Virus record (IMG/VR): IMGVR_UViG_3300005613_000054
Location: 1-64,000 of that record
DNA: 64,000 bases
DNA from: a virus
Strand: one strand, 5' to 3'
The notes beneath the pieces were generated by a model. It saw only the letters and a list, made by a program, of their open reading frames with translations, was not told where the DNA came from and made no database searches. Positions within the stretch are counted from its first letter, which is position 1; each line of letters opens with the position of its first letter. The position numbers and the translations under genes are program-made. Below, piece by piece: positions 7,729-15,265 of this stretch.

Positions 7729-9876
7729 ATGCCTGTAAACATCGAAATCAAGGGCAATCTTGCCCGTCTGCTTGCTACTGAGAACCTTATTGTAGAGCAC
7801 AAGCAGGTTGAGACTGCTATGTTCGATGTTGATCGTCGTGTGCTTACTTTGCCTATGTGGAAGAAGGCAAGTAACACTGTCTACGATATGCTCGTAGCAC
7901 ATGAAGTTGGTCACGCATTGTTTACACCTTTCCGTGAGTGGAATCTTGAGGATGAGTATCGCAACATTCCTCCTGATTTTGTAAATGTTGTTGAGGATGC
8001 TCGTATTGAGCGTCTGATGAAGAAAAAGTTTGCTGGTTTATCCCGCGACTTCTATTCTGCTTACAGCGAACTCAATCAGGATGATTTCTTTTGTGTTGCT
8101 GATGAAGATCTCAACAACTTGAAACTCATCGACAAGATCAATCTTTACTTTAAGATTGGTGCTTTCCTGTGCATTGATTTTAATGATGAGGAACAACAAT
8201 TTGTTACTGCTATCAGCAAGGCAGAAACATTTGAAGAGGTGCTTAACATCAGTCGGGATATTGTAGATTATTGTAAGGCAAAACAACAGGATCTAAAAGA
8301 CAATCAGCAGCAGCAACAATCACCTAATTCAACTGGTGGTTCCGCAGGTAACAAATCACCTGACGGTAAAGAAGAGATTGAGGATGATGATTCTAATGGT
8401 GATCACGAGGAAGATGCTGAGACTCGGCAACAACAACCCGATCAACCAAAAGTTGATCAAGATGCTCCTCAAGATGAGTTCACCAGTGATACTCAGCGGT
8501 CATTCAATAACAATCAGGGTGACCTGATTGATCGTAGTTTATCTAGCACCAACTATGTAACTTTGCCTGAGATTGATACTGATCTTGCTATTGTTGACTT
8601 CAATACTATCAGCAAGTATCTGTCTGAATGGTATGCTGAAGAGAAAGAACGTGGGACCAGTCGTGCTAATGCTATCGAACATTTTGCTGCAGAGTATCGT
8701 AAGTTCAAGAAAGATTCAAACAAGGAAGTCAACTACCTTGTGAAAGAGTTTGAGATGAAGAAGTCTGCCGATGCTTATGCTCGTGCAACAACTTCACGCA
8801 CTGGTGTACTCAACACCAGCAAACTTCACACCTACAAGTACAACGAAGATCTGTTCAAGAAGGTAACTAACATCCCTGACGGTAAGAATCACGGTCTCAC
8901 ATTCTATCTGGATTGGAGTGGATCTATGCAGCATGTTCTGCTAGATACTATGAAGCAACTGTTCCAACTGGTTTGGTTCTGCAAGAAGGTCAACATCCCC
9001 TTTGAGGTGTATGCTTTTACTAGCGATAGTTGGTCACTCAATCAACCAGTAGAACCTGGTGCATCTCATTACACTGTGGTCGATCGTCATCAACTACACA
9101 AGAATTGGAAGGCATGTGAGTTGCATGTGGAAGGTAGTTTCCGCATGGTTGAGATACTCAACGGCACATGTAATGGTAAAGATCTTGATCAACAAATGTT
9201 GAACTTGTATCTCACTGCAGTTGCATTTACCAAGAATTACTATCGCTATCCTGGTCAATTTGGTCTGTCTGGGACACCACTGAACGAGGCAATCATTCTG
9301 TCTAAGACTATCATGGAGAAGTTTATTCGTAAGCACAAGTTGCAGAAATGTCACGCTATTGTGCTCACTGATGGTGAAGGTTATCCTCCTTCACACAATG
9401 TCGAGTGCAAGGAATCTTACTACAATAATGATAAAGGAACCAGCAGAGTTCGCCCTGGTTCTTATATCCGTCACAACGGCAGAACTTATCACATTGCTGA
9501 TGACTTTTCTGGTTTCACACAGACACTAATTCGTTGCGTCAAGGATAGTCTTCCTGGTGTATCTTTCATCGGTTTCCGTGTGCTTGAGAAAGGTGGAGTT
9601 CGTTCCTTCTGGCATCAGTATGGTGGTGATTCTAAGCAGTTCGCTAACATCGACGAGGTGAAGACTGTGCTCCAAAAGGAGAGATCAATCTGCCTCAAGT
9701 CTCCTGCCTTTGATCTATTCTTTGGTCTAGCACAGTCAGGTTTATCCGTGTCCACTGAATTGGATGTTGACGAAGGATCTAGCAAGCGGGAGGTTAGTGC
9801 ATCTTTCCGCAAAATGTTCAAGGGCAAAAAGTCTAATAAATTTGTATTGAGTACCTTTATTGAGAAAATTTCATGA
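7729..9876 (+). CDS. CobT-like metallopeptidase with C-terminal VWA domain
   Basis: 715 residues from ATG 7729 (a TTG just before is less likely). An N-terminal zincin motif HEVGH (residues 58-62) with downstream acidic residues, a Gln/Asp/Glu-rich disordered linker around 190-265, and a C-terminal von Willebrand A domain with MIDAS motif DWSGSM (395-400). The VWA plus MoxR-type ATPase pairing is a known chaperone/metal-insertase arrangement (CobT with CobS, MoxR with its VWA partners); the AAA+ partner lies at 10994. In cyanophages such genes are annotated as CobT-like or peptidase, but cobalt insertion is unproven. Confidence 0.8.
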   Translation: MPVNIEIKGNLARLLATENLIVEHKQVETAMFDVDRRVLTLPMWKKASNTVYDMLVAHEVGHALFTPFREWNLEDEYRNIPPDFVNVVEDARIERLMKKKFAGLSRDFYSAYSELNQDDFFCVADEDLNNLKLIDKINLYFKIGAFLCIDFNDEEQQFVTAISKAETFEEVLNISRDIVDYCKAKQQDLKDNQQQQQSPNSTGGSAGNKSPDGKEEIEDDDSNGDHEEDAETRQQQPDQPKVDQDAPQDEFTSDTQRSFNNNQGDLIDRSLSSTNYVTLPEIDTDLAIVDFNTISKYLSEWYAEEKERGTSRANAIEHFAAEYRKFKKDSNKEVNYLVKEFEMKKSADAYARATTSRTGVLNTSKLHTYKYNEDLFKKVTNIPDGKNHGLTFYLDWSGSMQHVLLDTMKQLFQLVWFCKKVNIPFEVYAFTSDSWSLNQPVEPGASHYTVVDRHQLHKNWKACELHVEGSFRMVEILNGTCNGKDLDQQMLNLYLTAVAFTKNYYRYPGQFGLSGTPLNEAIILSKTIMEKFIRKHKLQKCHAIVLTDGEGYPPSHNVECKESYYNNDKGTSRVRPGSYIRHNGRTYHIADDFSGFTQTLIRCVKDSLPGVSFIGFRVLEKGGVRSFWHQYGGDSKQFANIDEVKTVLQKERSICLKSPAFDLFFGLAQSGLSVSTELDVDEGSSKREVSASFRKMFKGKKSNKFVLSTFIEKIS

Positions 9877-10910
9877 AAACATATGACCTTCGATTGGAAA
9901 TAGGCAATCATTGCAATTTGCGGTGTCCTTTATGCTTGAGACAATCACCGCTTATTGATAAAAATGTACTGAATAGAGTTCATTCATCATTGAACGACGT
10001 TAAGAAATTTTTGCCTAGATTCTTTTTAACCAATCAAATTAAATCTGTACTTATAAGTGGTTCATCTTCAGAACCCACAATGAACTCAAATTTAATCAAC
10101 ATTGTAAACTATTTGATTAAGTATAATAGTAATATAATTGTTGATAGTAATGGATCAACTCGCAATATAGATTGGTGGGCAGAACTTGGTGCAACTGGTG
10201 TGCAGTGCGACTTTGCACCAGATAGTATTAAACCTAACAATAATAAGTATCGCATCAACTCAAATACTGATAAGGTTATTGAGAACATGCAAGCATTTAT
10301 TTCTGCTGGTGGTACTGCTAGATGGAAGTTTATTCCATATGCTCATAATCAAGACGAATTAGAAGAACAGCGTACTATTTCAAAAAGCATTGGTGCTACA
10401 TTTTTCGTAGCACAACCATTTACTGTTAGAAATAGAACGGAAAAAGTTGAAGACTCTGACTTATTTCCTAAAGATCATAAACTTGTAAGATATACCGAAA
10501 ATAGCACACCACATCATTATTGTAAAATACTTGGAGAAATTCAAAATTTACTTGAAATATCTGCCGAAGGTATTGTATATCCTTGTACTTTCTCTAGTAG
10601 AGAACTTTATTATGTGTATGGAGATTATTTTGTATCGGGAAATACTACCCCAAAAGTTAATTTTGAATATGTAAAAGGATGGACTGAAAAATTAGATAGT
10701 TTTATTGAAAGTTTTGTCCCACTAATTGAGGACCAAGGTGGAATCGAGACACTATCATTACACCATTATTCAATTACTGAAATTTTGAACTCCCCATTTT
10801 ATAAAAATACATTAAAACAATCATGGAGCAATAAAGAACATTTTTGTAACAAACACTGCAATCACGTCAAATATAGTGATCATTTAGAGTATGTTTTGAA
10901 TAAAAACTAG
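9873..10910 (+). CDS. Radical SAM protein, SPASM-like
   Basis: 345 residues; ATG overlaps the stop of the preceding gene (ATGA), so it is translationally coupled to it. The [4Fe-4S] motif CNLRCPLC places Cys14, Cys18 and Cys21 at the very N-terminus. Further cysteines near the C-terminus (SAEGIVYPC, HFCNKHCNH) resemble a SPASM/twitch auxiliary-cluster domain, common in enzymes that modify peptides or proteins. Base composition is clearly more AT-rich than both neighbours, and it separates two genes that normally act together, so it looks like an insertion. Substrate unknown. Confidence 0.8.
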   Translation: MKTYDLRLEIGNHCNLRCPLCLRQSPLIDKNVLNRVHSSLNDVKKFLPRFFLTNQIKSVLISGSSSEPTMNSNLINIVNYLIKYNSNIIVDSNGSTRNIDWWAELGATGVQCDFAPDSIKPNNNKYRINSNTDKVIENMQAFISAGGTARWKFIPYAHNQDELEEQRTISKSIGATFFVAQPFTVRNRTEKVEDSDLFPKDHKLVRYTENSTPHHYCKILGEIQNLLEISAEGIVYPCTFSSRELYYVYGDYFVSGNTTPKVNFEYVKGWTEKLDSFIESFVPLIEDQGGIETLSLHHYSITEILNSPFYKNTLKQSWSNKEHFCNKHCNHVKYSDHLEYVLNKN

Positions 10911-10916
10911 CAGTAG

Positions 10917-10972
10917 GACGGTCTGCGAACTGTCCACTGATCCACCACAGCAGAGTCAACCGCTGCTATATT
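10917..10972 (+). promoter_or_regulatory. Dyad-type promoter, copy 2 (CobS-like gene)
   Basis: Dyad GACGGT-ctgcga-ACTGTC at 10917-10934, 32 bp, then -10 TATATT at 10967-10972. Inner inverted repeat AGCAG (10949-10953) with CTGCT (10963-10967) abuts the -10. No -35 hexamer at the usual distance. The CobS-like gene starts 21 bp downstream, giving a leader of about 15 nt. Confidence 0.7.
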
Positions 10973-10993
10973 AACCACAGTTAAATCAATCAC

Positions 10994-12118
10994 ATGCCTC
11001 GCACGATTAACTTTCAACATCACTTCGACAGTCTTATTGATAACTTCGGCACGACGATTGATACACCTCAACTGCAAGCATATTGCAGTCATCACGGTGT
11101 AGGTTATCAGACCATTACTAAGTATCTCCAACAGTACAAAGTTGGACGTGGTAAGTGGAACCTTACTGTTGAGGAAGCAAAGCAACAACTAGAGCGTAGT
11201 GTAGATAACACTGCTGCGCTGTCTAAAACTGTTACAGTAGCACAAAACCTAGTCCCATCAAAAGATGATACCTTCGTCAGCTTTGGTAACTTTAGCAGTC
11301 TTAAAAAGGTTATCCAATCGCGCCAATTCTATCCGGTCTTCATTACTGGATTGTCCGGTAATGGTAAGACTTTCGCAGTGGAGCAAGCGTGTGCTCAACT
11401 CAATCGCGAATTGATCCGTGTGAATATCACTATTGAGACGGATGAAGATGATCTTATTGGTGGTTTTCGTCTAGTTAATGGTGAAACAGTTTGGCACAAT
11501 GGTCCTGTGATTGAAGCACTGGAGCGTGGTGCAGTTCTGCTTCTCGATGAGATTGATCTTGCGTCTAATAAGGTACTCTGTTTGCAGTCTATCTTGGAGG
11601 GCAAAGGTATCTTCTTGAAGAAGATCGGTGAGTATATCAAACCCACTGCAGGTTTCACCGTGATTGCTACTGCTAACACCAAAGGTAAGGGTAGTGATGA
11701 TGGTCGATTCATCGGCACCAATGTACTCAACGAGGCATTTCTTGAGCGCTTCCCCATCACCTTTGAGCAACAGTATCCTACTGTTTCTGTTGAGAACCGT
11801 ATCCTTGAACGTGCATGTGAAGAACTGAATGTTCCCCTGGTTGGTGAGCACAAAGACTTTATTGTTCATCTCTGCAACTGGGCAGATATTGTCCGCAAAA
11901 CATTCAACGATGGCGGCATTGATGAAGTTATCTCCACCCGCCGTTTGGTTCACATCATCCGAGCATATTCTATCTTTGGTGATAAGATGAAGGCAGTGGA
12001 GTTGTGCCTTAATCGTTTCGACGATGAGACTAAACAATCGTTCTTGGAATTGTATAGCAAACTCGATGAAACTGTTAATCTAAATGAAGGACAGTCAGAG
12101 GATGCTAACGTGCAATAA
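10994..12118 (+). CDS. cobS: MoxR/CobS-type AAA+ ATPase
   Basis: 374 residues. Walker A GLSGNGKT (119-126), Walker B VLLLDEID (181-188), sensor-type Asn in IATANT, and an arginine-finger-like FLERFP segment. About 85 N-terminal residues form a separate, helix-rich domain. This architecture matches cyanophage CobS and the MoxR ATPases that act with VWA proteins; the likely partner is the CobT-like protein at 7729. It has its own dyad-type promoter. The cobalt-chelatase name is historical; a role in protein remodelling is equally possible. Confidence 0.85.
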   Translation: MPRTINFQHHFDSLIDNFGTTIDTPQLQAYCSHHGVGYQTITKYLQQYKVGRGKWNLTVEEAKQQLERSVDNTAALSKTVTVAQNLVPSKDDTFVSFGNFSSLKKVIQSRQFYPVFITGLSGNGKTFAVEQACAQLNRELIRVNITIETDEDDLIGGFRLVNGETVWHNGPVIEALERGAVLLLDEIDLASNKVLCLQSILEGKGIFLKKIGEYIKPTAGFTVIATANTKGKGSDDGRFIGTNVLNEAFLERFPITFEQQYPTVSVENRILERACEELNVPLVGEHKDFIVHLCNWADIVRKTFNDGGIDEVISTRRLVHIIRAYSIFGDKMKAVELCLNRFDDETKQSFLELYSKLDETVNLNEGQSEDANVQ

Positions 12119-12168
12119 TCTCCTTTCTAAAACATTCATCTAAATAAATTCACATCTAATCACTTTCC

Positions 12169-12309
12169 ATGTTTCTAGAATCAACTGATCATTGTCTTGT
12201 GGATGATGTAGAACTCTTCGACAAATCATTCAATGTTGAAGAGTTTGAAGAGGATGAAGATCGTCGTTCTGATGCTTATCAGGATCTAGCAAATCGTCAT
12301 TACGCTTGA
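12169..12309 (+). CDS. Small acidic hypothetical protein
   Basis: 46 residues, strongly acidic (VEEFEEDEDRRSD), 50 bp downstream of the CobS-like gene and ending on the -35 of the next promoter. No recognisable motif. Support comes from a clean ATG-to-stop frame, tight packing and the similarity in style to the other tiny acidic genes of this block. Confidence 0.5.
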   Translation: MFLESTDHCLVDDVELFDKSFNVEEFEEDEDRRSDAYQDLANRHYA

Positions 12310-12334
12310 CGAATTACCCTAGGTAGGGTACAAT
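12306..12334 (+). promoter_or_regulatory. Sigma-70 promoter with operator-like palindrome in spacer
   Basis: TTGACG (12306-12311), 17 bp spacer, TACAAT (12329-12334). The spacer holds a perfect inverted repeat ACCCTA-gg-TAGGGT (12316-12329) that abuts the -10, as the inner repeats of the dyad-type promoters do. No upstream GAC dyad is visible here. Confidence 0.6.
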
Positions 12335-12357
12335 GTTGTTCCACTGAGTTGCCTGCC

Positions 12358-12549
12358 ATGCTTACTGAAAGAGACCTCATTTCACATGATGATTATGAGA
12401 ACTTCGCCAAGTATCTTGGCGTTGATTATGATGATTTCTGTGAACTATTTGTTCCAGAAAGTGATGTCGATGATAGCGATCTTGTCGGCATTAGTAATCA
12501 CCATGGTGGACAGTTCGACAAACTGGCACACACCCCCTTGCGAACCTGA
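12358..12549 (+). CDS. Small acidic hypothetical protein
   Basis: 63 residues from ATG 12358 (an upstream in-frame TTG is unlikely). Rich in Asp (DYDDF, SDVDDSD); no known motif, signal peptide or membrane span. It sits behind its own sigma-70-type promoter, and its 3' end carries the dyad of the next promoter copy. Function unknown. Confidence 0.6.
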   Translation: MLTERDLISHDDYENFAKYLGVDYDDFCELFVPESDVDDSDLVGISNHHGGQFDKLAHTPLRT

Positions 12550-12566
12550 CCCAAATCGGTTATATT
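12509..12566 (+). promoter_or_regulatory. Dyad-type promoter, copy 3 (upstream of two in tandem)
   Basis: Dyad GACAGT-tcgacaa-ACTGGC at 12509-12527, 33 bp, then -10 TATATT at 12561-12566. A recognisable -35 TTGCGA is also present (12538-12543, 17 bp spacer). Inner repeat AACC/GGTT spans 12543-12561. No ORF begins before the next promoter copy, so both copies probably serve the gene at 12725. Confidence 0.6.
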
Positions 12567-12608
12567 AGGTTCATCGGTGGAGGGAACACCACTCACCACC
12601 ACGGTCAA

Positions 12609-12669
12609 GACGGTTCACAAACCGTTACACCAAACTTGACCAAAGCACCAGTTCATGCTATACTGAACT
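12609..12669 (+). promoter_or_regulatory. Dyad-type promoter, copy 4, with operator over the -10
   Basis: Dyad GACGGT-tcacaa-ACCGTT at 12609-12626, 32 bp, then -10 TATACT at 12659-12664. It also has a -35 TTGACC (12636-12641, 17 bp spacer). A 6 bp inverted repeat AGTTCA/TGAACT (12650-12655 and 12664-12669) encloses the -10. Drives the gene at 12725 with a leader of about 55 nt. Confidence 0.65.
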
Positions 12670-12724
12670 CGTCCTGAATACGACGCTAAACTGTTCATTG
12701 ATCAAACTAACACTTTTTATTATC

Positions 12725-12949
12725 ATGACTGCACTCAACATCGCTGGTTCTTCCGCTATCCAATCCGTGTCCTTCGGTGATAACAACGCTGTCGGCGTTA
12801 AGTTCACTTCTAACGACACTGAGTATGGTTTCGTGGCTCAGGATCAAACCCTTGTTCGTAGTGGTCTGGAGTCTGCAATCGCTGCCGGTCGTAGTGTCGG
12901 CAAACTGATTGCTCAGTATCGCGCTGAGGGTCAACTCACCGCCGTCTGA
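12725..12949 (+). CDS. Small hypothetical protein, KTSC-like pattern
   Basis: 74 residues from ATG 12725 (the longer in-frame TTG start lacks support). The layout, beta strands followed by a helix (SVSFGDNNAVGVKF, then GRSVGKLIAQYRAEGQL), loosely resembles the small KTSC domain, but the defining residues are not all present. Two tandem dyad-type promoters precede it and a terminator-like hairpin follows, so it is a monocistronic unit and perhaps strongly expressed. Confidence 0.65.
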   Translation: MTALNIAGSSAIQSVSFGDNNAVGVKFTSNDTEYGFVAQDQTLVRSGLESAIAAGRSVGKLIAQYRAEGQLTAV

Positions 12950-12996
12950 TAGACAACTACAACTGAATAGATTGATCATTCGCTGAATATCGCAAG

Positions 12997-13036
12997 CAAT
13001 CCCGTTCTAGTTAATCTGGGGCGGGATTGTTAGTTT
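12997..13036 (+). terminator. Probable terminator after the gene at 12725
   Basis: Stem CAATCCCG (12997-13004) pairs with CGGGATTG (13022-13029) around a 17 nt loop and is followed by TTAGTTT. The U-tract is imperfect. Confidence 0.5.
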
Positions 13037-13038
13037 AA

Positions 13039-13098
13039 GTGGACAGTTGAGTAAAGTGTCCACTATTCTCCCCACAGCAGGGCAAAATGCTGTATTAT
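13039..13098 (+). promoter_or_regulatory. Dyad-type promoter, copy 5 (nuclease-like gene)
   Basis: Extended dyad GTGGACA/TGTCCAC at 13039-13063, then -10 TATTAT at 13093-13098, 32 bp after the GTC half-site. Inner repeat CAGCA (13075-13079) with TGCTG (13088-13092) abuts the -10. No -35 hexamer. Because the -10 lies downstream of an ATG at 13087, that ATG cannot be used from this promoter. Confidence 0.7.
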
Positions 13099-13115
13099 TA
13101 CAAAGTAATCAATCA

Positions 13116-13132
13116 GGGGTGTCGATCACCCC
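13116..13132 (+). promoter_or_regulatory. Leader hairpin over the ribosome-binding region
   Basis: GGGGTG-tcgat-CACCCC, a perfect 6 bp GC-rich stem in the mRNA leader, ending 8 nt before ATG 13141 and containing the only purine-rich SD-like stretch. It could lower translation of the nuclease-like gene. Confidence 0.5.
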
Positions 13133-13140
13133 ATCAAATT

Positions 13141-13881
13141 ATGTTCAAAACAGACGGTTCAGTTCATCACGGCGGCATCCAAAACGAGTTGGATACTATC
13201 GACTTTCTTAATAGCATCAAACGCTATCAACAACTCGTTGAACATCGTGGTGGAACTGGTCAAAAAGCAGATGCAGTCTGCGAGAAATACCTTAGCATCA
13301 AGCGTAAGAAAGGCATCAAGAATGGATCTTTCGACTGGTGCAACACTTCAATTTACAACGATACTTTTGGTGATCACTTCACCGAGTTTCTGGAAGATGT
13401 GAAGCAGCATCGTCAACTTCCCGTAGAACTTCGGGAGGTTGCTGTTACTTTCCTTCGTAACGATCTTAACAACTTGTGCGAGACTGCACTAGAATCGTTG
13501 TCTGCTGATCGCCTGATTGCACTGCTGAAGGATATTTTCAGCAAGCAAGAAGGATACGACATTGTTATCAACGACACTGAATCGAAGGAAGTTTTCATCT
13601 TTGCTGCTGAGCAACATCCTGTGCTCGCTGCTATCGAGCAGGGTTACATTCCTGAGTTGGTGTCTACCCGTGGTGCTAAGTCTTCCCGTAAGATTGTATT
13701 CCGCAAGGGCAACGAGACTATCAACACCGGTCTGCGTCTTCGCGTGACCAGTAACAACGGAATCAATGCTTTTCTGGGTCTGAGTGAAGCAAACAAAAAC
13801 AGTCAGATTGTTATCAAACTACAGCAAGATGCTGTCGGTCAATTAGTGATTGATACTAAGGCAGACCGATACGCTTACTGA
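13141..13881 (+). CDS. Putative restriction-endonuclease-like protein (PD-(D/E)xK-type pattern)
   Basis: 246 residues from ATG 13141; the longer frame from 13087 begins upstream of the promoter -10. Near the N-terminus HHGGIQNELD (Glu16) is followed by HRGGTGQKADAV (Asp44) and YLSIKRKKG (Lys54), which fits the acidic-x(n)-(D/E/S)xK active-site spacing of type II restriction enzymes, many of which carry a G-G-T-x-K-x-D stretch. A DNA methyltransferase gene lies next, after a terminator and with its own promoter. Nuclease function is inference from motif and neighbour; the protein could instead be an inactive relative. Confidence 0.55.
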   Translation: MFKTDGSVHHGGIQNELDTIDFLNSIKRYQQLVEHRGGTGQKADAVCEKYLSIKRKKGIKNGSFDWCNTSIYNDTFGDHFTEFLEDVKQHRQLPVELREVAVTFLRNDLNNLCETALESLSADRLIALLKDIFSKQEGYDIVINDTESKEVFIFAAEQHPVLAAIEQGYIPELVSTRGAKSSRKIVFRKGNETINTGLRLRVTSNNGINAFLGLSEANKNSQIVIKLQQDAVGQLVIDTKADRYAY

Positions 13882-13897
13882 TACATTTGAACTACTC

Positions 13898-13929
13898 AAG
13901 AACCCTGTCCACGACAGGGTTCTTTTGTT
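13898..13929 (+). terminator. Strong intrinsic terminator
   Basis: Perfect 12 bp stem AAGAACCCTGTC (13898-13909) with GACAGGGTTCTT (13913-13924), triloop cac, then TTGTT. It separates the nuclease-like gene from the methyltransferase promoter. Confidence 0.85.
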
Positions 13930-13958
13930 ATCAACAATCGATTTTTTGGTGTTTTCGC

Positions 13959-13987
13959 TGGACAGGATCCATAGGGTGTGGTAAACT
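13959..13987 (+). promoter_or_regulatory. Sigma-70-like promoter for the methyltransferase
   Basis: TGGACA (13959-13964), 17 bp spacer, TAAACT (13982-13987). No upstream dyad. Transcription would start near 13994, ahead of a GAGGA ribosome-binding site. Confidence 0.5.
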
Positions 13988-14011
13988 GTAAAAACGAGGA
14001 AAAAAACCAAA

Positions 14012-14950
14012 TTGATCACAATTCTCCAACAATCTGCTGAGCAGATGCACACCATCAGTCAGGATTTTGACCTGATTTATATGGATCCCCCCTTTGGATT
14101 GCAGCGTGATTTTAACATGCTGGAGCAGGATGGTGAGCAAAAAGGTTTCAGTGACTGGTGGGAATCGTTCGATGATTATATTCAGTGGTATGCACAGATT
14201 ATCAATGCTGGATATAAGAAACTGAAGAAGGATGGGTGGTTATATTTGCACAACAATTTCATCGGCAACGCATTAGTCTTGTCGCATGTTGATGATAACA
14301 TTAGAAACGACTTCTATACTAACATCAGTTGGAAAAGATCAGGTCCAAAGAATAACATTAAGAACGGTTGGGGTAACATTGTAGATTCTATCCTGGTTAT
14401 CAAGAAAGGCAACCCATTCTTTCAGGTTGAGTATACTGACCTTGATCCCAAATATGAGAAGAACTCCTTTAAGAATAAGGACGTAAAGGGTTACTATGCA
14501 CTAGCAAAAACCACAGGTGAGAAGTCACGACCATGCCGAAGATTTGACTTCAAAGGATATAATCCTGAGTATGGTTGGCGGATCAGTGAGGATCTATTGC
14601 ATGAACTTGCTGATGCTAATATGTTACATTACGGCAAGAATACGATCTACAAGAAGATTTACCTTGAGGACAATAAAGGTGTGCCTGTCCAGAACTTGTG
14701 GGATGACGTATACTTTATTAGCAGAAGTGAGAGCAACAAAAGAAAGTATCCCACACAAAAACCACTGAAATTGTTGGAAAGAATTATCAAGTCATCTTGC
14801 CCTCCTGGTGGTTATGTTTTTGACCCATTCTGTGGATCGGGAACAACAGCAATCGCGGCACAAGTGTTGGGTAGAAATTGTTACACAAGTGACGTTAATC
14901 CTACCGCGATTGAGTTAGTAAAAGATGCCTGTGGTGTGACTCTGTTCTAA
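14012..14950 (+). CDS. DNA methyltransferase, DPPF-type, beta-class motif order
   Basis: 312 residues if the TTG at 14012 is the start. TTG is favoured over ATG 14045 because residues 1-11 (MITILQQSAEQ) match the usual start of this family and GAGGA lies at a usable distance. The catalytic DPPF motif (DLIYMDPPFG) comes near the N-terminus and the SAM-binding motif FDPFCGSGTT near the C-terminus, the beta-class order of amino-methyltransferases (N6-adenine or N4-cytosine). Likely modifies phage DNA to block host restriction, or partners the nuclease-like protein upstream. Target site unknown. Confidence 0.85.
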   Translation: MITILQQSAEQMHTISQDFDLIYMDPPFGLQRDFNMLEQDGEQKGFSDWWESFDDYIQWYAQIINAGYKKLKKDGWLYLHNNFIGNALVLSHVDDNIRNDFYTNISWKRSGPKNNIKNGWGNIVDSILVIKKGNPFFQVEYTDLDPKYEKNSFKNKDVKGYYALAKTTGEKSRPCRRFDFKGYNPEYGWRISEDLLHELADANMLHYGKNTIYKKIYLEDNKGVPVQNLWDDVYFISRSESNKRKYPTQKPLKLLERIIKSSCPPGGYVFDPFCGSGTTAIAAQVLGRNCYTSDVNPTAIELVKDACGVTLF

Positions 14951-14992
14951 GTGTCTACTGATACCCCACAGGGCACTGAAATGCCCTATACT
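14938..14992 (+). promoter_or_regulatory. Dyad-type promoter, copy 6
   Basis: Weak dyad GACtct...aaGTGTC at 14938-14955, overlapping the methyltransferase stop, 31 bp, then -10 TATACT at 14987-14992. Inner repeat GGGCA (14971-14975) with TGCCC (14982-14986) abuts the -10, preceded by CCCCACA. Drives the gene at 15017. Confidence 0.65.
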
Positions 14993-15016
14993 AAGTTCAT
15001 CAAAGGGATTCAAACC

Positions 15017-15262
15017 ATGCCCCACATCGATCGCAACTCAGTCCGAATCATCAACGGCACTGCACTCAAAGTAATCACCGCTGATGGTATGGATCGCACT
15101 CAAATTAACACCCATTTGCACTATCTCAACGTAGAGATGGATAAACTTCGGGCAAAACAAGCGGTTTTGATTGCTCGTCGTGATGCCATAGATCATGAGT
15201 GTGAAATGCTAGAACGTGCAGACGCTGCTGAAGATCTTTTCGCTGAAATGTTCGGAGGTTGA
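15017..15262 (+). CDS. Small coiled-coil hypothetical protein
   Basis: 81 residues from ATG 15017, which follows an AAAGGGAT ribosome-binding site and lies just downstream of the promoter -10; the longer frame starts upstream of it. Residues 35-75 form a charged helix (VEMDKLRAKQAVLIARRDA) likely to be coiled coil. It heads a two-gene unit with the gene at 15266. Function not recognised. Confidence 0.65.
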   Translation: MPHIDRNSVRIINGTALKVITADGMDRTQINTHLHYLNVEMDKLRAKQAVLIARRDAIDHECEMLERADAAEDLFAEMFGG

Positions 15263-15265
15263 GTA

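Noticed and set aside
11471-12037. 188-residue minus-strand ORF inside the CobS-like gene
   Set aside because: Antisense shadow of a gene with clear Walker motifs; no start signal or motif of its own.
13087-13140. Upstream ATG extending the nuclease-like protein by 18 residues
   Set aside because: It lies upstream of the promoter -10 at 13093, so the mRNA from that promoter would not contain it; ATG 13141 fits better.
13843-14140. Minus-strand ORFs across the terminator and methyltransferase start
   Set aside because: They run through a strong terminator and a promoter, with no ribosome-binding site or motif.
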